NCBI GenBank assembly: GCA_017463405.1
Contig: JAFTPJ010000002.1
Location: forward strand, 1-35,001
DNA length: 35,001 nt
Direction of reading: 5' to 3'
Source: Clostridia bacterium
GTDB taxonomy: Bacteria; Bacillota; Clostridia; Oscillospirales; CAG-272
The number at the start of each line of letters is the position of its first letter. The stretch's first letter is position 1. A program made the position numbers and the translations under genes. Below, one piece after another: positions 32,358 through 35,001 of this stretch. The notes under the pieces were generated by a model that saw nothing but the letters and a program-made list of their open reading frames with translations, was not told where the DNA came from and did no database searches.

Positions 32358-32425
32358 TCTTTCCTCCCACTCTTCAGATTTATATTCTATTATATGAATC
32401 TCCAAGAGTGACGGTCGGATTTATC

Positions 32426-32456
32426 TCAAAATGTGATGCCCGGATTTGCATTTTGA
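32426..32456. promoter_or_regulatory. Inverted repeat, candidate operator in the XRE-TIM barrel intergenic region
   Basis: TCAAAATG (32426-32433) and CATTTTGA (32449-32456) are exact inverses, separated by 15 bases and ending ten bases before the -35 box of the TIM-barrel promoter. CGGATTT is also repeated at 32416-32422 and 32441-32447. Confidence 0.45.
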
Positions 32457-32466
32457 AAAAAACAGC

Positions 32467-32495
32467 TTGACATGACAGCAAAAATGTATTATAAT
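32467..32495 (+). promoter_or_regulatory. Promoter of the TIM-barrel gene
   Basis: Perfect consensus TTGACA (32467-32472), 17-base spacer, TATAAT (32490-32495). It overlaps the first possible ATG (32494), which therefore cannot be the start. Confidence 0.9.
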
Positions 32496-32535
32496 GGAGG
32501 CAAATCAAATGAATTTGATGAAAGGAAAAATTACT

Positions 32536-33318
32536 ATGTTTAAAAATTTAGGACTTCAACTTTTCACGATTCGCGATTACATGAAAGATCCCGAATTTGC
32601 CGATCTCAGCTTCCGCCGCATCCGCGAGCTGGGTTATACCGAGGCACAGGCTGCGGGCAACGCGTTTGACGCAAAGCTCTTCGGCGAGCTGTTGACAAAG
32701 CATGGCATTCGCATTATCGGTAACCATTGCGGTTGGGATGCGATTCTCAACAAGCCCGAGGAAACTATGGAGCAGCACCGCATGTGGGGCACAACCAATG
32801 TCGGTATCGGCGGCATTCCTCACGAGGCGCGCGCGGGTGTCACCGAATTGAGAAAATTTATCGATCTGTTCAACAAAACCGCCGAGACGTACGCAAAGGA
32901 AGGCTTCAAGCTGACCTTCCACAACCACAACTACGAGTTTGAGCCAATCGACGGCAAAAAGACACCGATGGAAATCTTTGCAGAGGAATTCGATCCAAAC
33001 AATATTTCCTATGTCCTTGATACCTGCTGGGTAGCGGCAGGCGGAGCGGATGTGCGCGAGTGGATGGAGCGCCTTGCGGGACGCATCGACATTCTCCACC
33101 TCAAGGATCTGGAGGCGACCCGCGTGATCAATGCAAGAAGTCCCGAATTCAACGTCACCGAGATCGGCAACGGCAACCTCTATTGGGACGGCATCATGGA
33201 GACTGCCGAGAAGATCGGTGTCAAGCACTACGTCGTCGAACAGGACAACAACTTCAAGGGCACGCCGTTTGAAAGCCTCCGTATCAGCGCAGAGTTCTTG
33301 AAGAAGTATCAAAAATAA
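32536..33318 (+). CDS. Sugar phosphate isomerase/epimerase family protein (260 aa)
   Basis: A xylose-isomerase-like TIM barrel (AP endonuclease 2 family). The metal ligands expected for this family can be seen: Glu in HNHNYEFEP, Asp in SYVLDTCW, His in ILHLKDLE, and Glu in HYVVEQDN. The sequence begins FKNLGLQLFTIRDYM, a common opening for these enzymes. The substrate is not identifiable; relatives act on inososes, ketohexoses or sugar acids. The ATG at 32536 is nine bases after AAAGGA; earlier in-frame ATGs overlap the promoter or would lack an RBS on the transcript. It is monocistronic and divergent from an XRE regulator. Confidence 0.88.
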   Translation: MFKNLGLQLFTIRDYMKDPEFADLSFRRIRELGYTEAQAAGNAFDAKLFGELLTKHGIRIIGNHCGWDAILNKPEETMEQHRMWGTTNVGIGGIPHEARAGVTELRKFIDLFNKTAETYAKEGFKLTFHNHNYEFEPIDGKKTPMEIFAEEFDPNNISYVLDTCWVAAGGADVREWMERLAGRIDILHLKDLEATRVINARSPEFNVTEIGNGNLYWDGIMETAEKIGVKHYVVEQDNNFKGTPFESLRISAEFLKKYQK

Positions 33319-33392
33319 TAAGCAATATCCCTTCCCCATTCGTTTTCTTCACGACGGGATACAATTAGAGTTGAATTGAATCCAAATCAAAC

Positions 33393-33431
33393 AAGGGTGA
33401 ATCAATCGCACATTACGGTTGATTCACCCTT
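33393..33431. terminator. Hairpin between the TIM-barrel gene and aroK
   Basis: Thirteen-base perfect arms (33393-33405, 33419-33431), six bases from the aroK stop. Minus-strand reading continues into TGTTTGATTTGG and plus-strand into TAAATTATT, so both tracts are modest. Confidence 0.65.
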
Positions 33432-33437
33432 AAATTA

Positions 33438-33938
33438 TTATAAGTCCAACGCCGCAAGCGTCTGCTCCAGCGTTTTTCCCAAAGCATCTCCCGTTGCGAC
33501 GGGAACGATCACGTCCGCATATTTTTCATACAGCGGCACGCGCTCGTCATACATCTCGCGCAACGTCCCTCCGTTGCGCATCACCACGCCGCGATGCGTA
33601 AAATCGCCAAGCCGCGTCTGCAACGTTTCAAAATCGACCTGCAGATACACCACCCGACCGATCGCGCGCAGATGCTCCATTGCTTCCTCGCAGTACACAA
33701 CGCTGCCACCCGTGGAAATCACGGTTTGCACCGCCTCGATCGATGCGTTGACCTCATTTTCAATCCCCAGAAAGCCTTCGATTCCGCGCGTCGCAATCAG
33801 CTCATGCAGTAGCTTCCCCTCTCTTTCCTGAATGAGAAGATCGGAATCGATGAAGCGGTATCCGAGCTGTTTTGCGAGCAGGACCCCAACCGTGCTTTTA
33901 CCACACGCGGGCATGCCGATGAGAACGATGTTTCGCAT
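33438..33938 (-). CDS. aroK: Shikimate kinase
   Basis: Phosphorylates shikimate in aromatic amino-acid synthesis. GMPACGKST (8-16) is the P-loop, FIDSDLLIQ (29-37) the magnesium and shikimate segment, and STGGSVVY the third conserved block. The HRGVVMRN lid-like segment and RVPLYEKYADVIV complete it. Length (166 aa) is typical. The RBS (GAGGTG) overlaps the stop of the upstream aminotransferase gene, eight bases from it, so they are coupled. Confidence 0.93.
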   Translation of the reverse strand: MRNIVLIGMPACGKSTVGVLLAKQLGYRFIDSDLLIQEREGKLLHELIATRGIEGFLGIENEVNASIEAVQTVISTGGSVVYCEEAMEHLRAIGRVVYLQVDFETLQTRLGDFTHRGVVMRNGGTLREMYDERVPLYEKYADVIVPVATGDALGKTLEQTLAALDL

Positions 33939-33946
33939 ACGTCACC

Positions 33947-35001
33947 TCAAAGGCTTTTCAAAAAGCACTCCACGCGACGCAATGCTTCCAAAATATGATT
34001 GGTGGAATAGCAGTACGATGCGCGCACAAAGCCTTCGCCGCCACGGCCGAACGCCGTGCCGGGAACCAGCGCCACACGCTCGGAATACAACAGCTTTTCA
34101 CAGAACTCGTCACTGGACATTCCTGTCGATTCGATGCACGGGAACGCGTAAAAAGCGCCCTTCGGCTCGCGACAGGTCAGCCCCAGTCGGTTAAAGCCCG
34201 CCACGATCAGCCGTCGACGCATGTCGTACTCTTCCAGCATCATTTGTACCGCCTCGTCTCCATTCTTCAGTGCTTCAATCGCCGCATACTGCGAGGTCGT
34301 AGGCGCACACATGATGGCAAACTGGTGGATCTTCGTGATCTGCTTCATCACAGGTGCGGGACCGCAAGCGTATCCCAGTCGCCATCCCGTCATGGAAAAG
34401 GTTTTGGAAAAGCCGTTGATCATTACCGTTCTCTCCTGCATCCCGTCAATCGACGCGATGGAGGTATGCTGTACCCCACCGAAGGTCAATTCGGCGTAAA
34501 TCTCATCGGAAATCACGAACACGTCGGTATCACGCAGCACCTCGGCAAGCGCTTCCAGATCCTCTTTTTCCATGATCGCGCCCGTCGGATTGCAGGGATA
34601 TGGCAGAATCATCGCCTTGGTTTTCGGCGTGAGCACCGCGCGCAGCTCGTCGGGGGTGATCTTAAAGCCGTTTTCCGCTTTCGTCTCGATGATCACGGGC
34701 GTGCAACCGCAAAGAAGCGCAATCGGCTCATAGCAAACGTAGCTCGGTTGCGGAATGATGATCTCATCTCCGGGGCACGCGATCGCACGGATGCAGGCGT
34801 CGATCGCCTCCGAGCCGCCGACCGTGATCAGCACGTCACCCTTGGCGTCGTATTTCACGCCGTATTTGCGCTCCACATAAGCGCAGACCTCCTCGCGCAG
34901 CTGCTCCAGTCCACTATTGGAGGTGTACCTCGTTTTTCCGCTCTCCAGCGACAAAATGCCCGCCTTGCGGATCTCCCACGGTGTCGGAAAATCCGGCTCA
35001 C
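33947..35001 (-). CDS. Class I/II PLP-dependent aminotransferase, 5' end outside the window
   Basis: An aspartate/aromatic-type aminotransferase cut by the window's right edge; about 350 codons are visible. The first visible residues are EPDFPTPWEIRKAG, so roughly 40 residues are missing. GGSEAIDACIRA, YPCNPTGAIM, VISDEIYAEL and SKTFSMTGWRLGYACGP are conserved; the Lys of SKTF (codon 34403-34405) binds PLP. The neighbouring aroK hints at aromatic amino-acid transamination, but the exact substrate is not certain. An open frame beginning with TTG at 34954 is not the real start. Confidence 0.93.
   Translation of the reverse strand, partial: EPDFPTPWEIRKAGILSLESGKTRYTSNSGLEQLREEVCAYVERKYGVKYDAKGDVLITVGGSEAIDACIRAIACPGDEIIIPQPSYVCYEPIALLCGCTPVIIETKAENGFKITPDELRAVLTPKTKAMILPYPCNPTGAIMEKEDLEALAEVLRDTDVFVISDEIYAELTFGGVQHTSIASIDGMQERTVMINGFSKTFSMTGWRLGYACGPAPVMKQITKIHQFAIMCAPTTSQYAAIEALKNGDEAVQMMLEEYDMRRRLIVAGFNRLGLTCREPKGAFYAFPCIESTGMSSDEFCEKLLYSERVALVPGTAFGRGGEGFVRASYCYSTNHILEALRRVECFLKSL

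Noticed and set aside
1..35001. CRISPR arrays, tRNA or rRNA genes, insertion sequences, phage genes
   Set aside because: No regularly spaced repeats, no cloverleaf or rRNA sequence, and no transposase, integrase or capsid motifs were found in any frame with support.

Overview
The window looks like a chromosomal segment from a low-to-mid G+C member of the Bacillota, most likely a gut-type Clostridia. The evidence is the gene content: rny (RNase Y), sepF, yggT, ylmH and yggS beside miaA, a BlaI/M56 pair and a strict-anaerobe glycyl radical enzyme. The translation and transcription signals agree, with strong GGAGG ribosome binding sites and many sigma-A type promoters whose -35 and -10 boxes are 17 bases apart. 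I cannot name a genus. No rRNA, tRNA, CRISPR array, insertion sequence or phage gene was seen, and no stretch over 300 bases lacks a gene.

Layout. 1-1300: one A+T-richer gene of unknown function with a winged-helix look (possibly acquired) and its hairpin. 1340-2842: tmk and cysE. 2871-6075: a 1029-residue membrane-anchored acidic protein with its own promoter and terminator. 6158-7179: a Dabb-domain protein and a DUF4375/DMP19-like protein. 7195-10407: an atypical glycyl radical enzyme divergent from an AraC regulator. 10497-12145: rny. 12191-13602: an acyltransferase fused to a zinc ribbon. 13599-19313: a long minus-strand operon, miaA - HlyD-like - yggS - sepF - yggT - ylmH - DUF3737, a Clostridial version of the ylm/sepF division cluster that ends in DUF3737 instead of divIVA. 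19351-21776: blaI and an M56 (BlaR1-like) sensor whose extracellular part is a leucine-rich-repeat domain. 21845-24904: fumC and a MATE exporter. 24903-28328: flavin reductase, cysS, GtrA-like protein and a histidine phosphatase. 28346-31462: an ABC-2 exporter operon opened by an anchored extracellular protein. 31505-33431: rnhA, an XRE regulator and a sugar-phosphate isomerase-like TIM barrel. 33438-35001: aroK and a class I aminotransferase cut by the window end.

How they work together. Most genes are housekeeping: nucleotide and amino-acid synthesis (tmk, cysE, aroK), translation (cysS, miaA), RNA decay (rny, rnhA), division (sepF cluster) and the fumarase reaction. Three divergent regulator-target pairs stand out: AraC with the glycyl radical enzyme, BlaI/M56-LRR with fumC-MATE, and XRE with the TIM-barrel gene. 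The least understood items are the 1029-residue protein, the LRR-bearing M56 sensor, the glycyl radical enzyme lacking a local activase, and the gene at the left edge. Promoter, operator and terminator calls are from reading the sequence by eye; functions are inferred from family resemblance.
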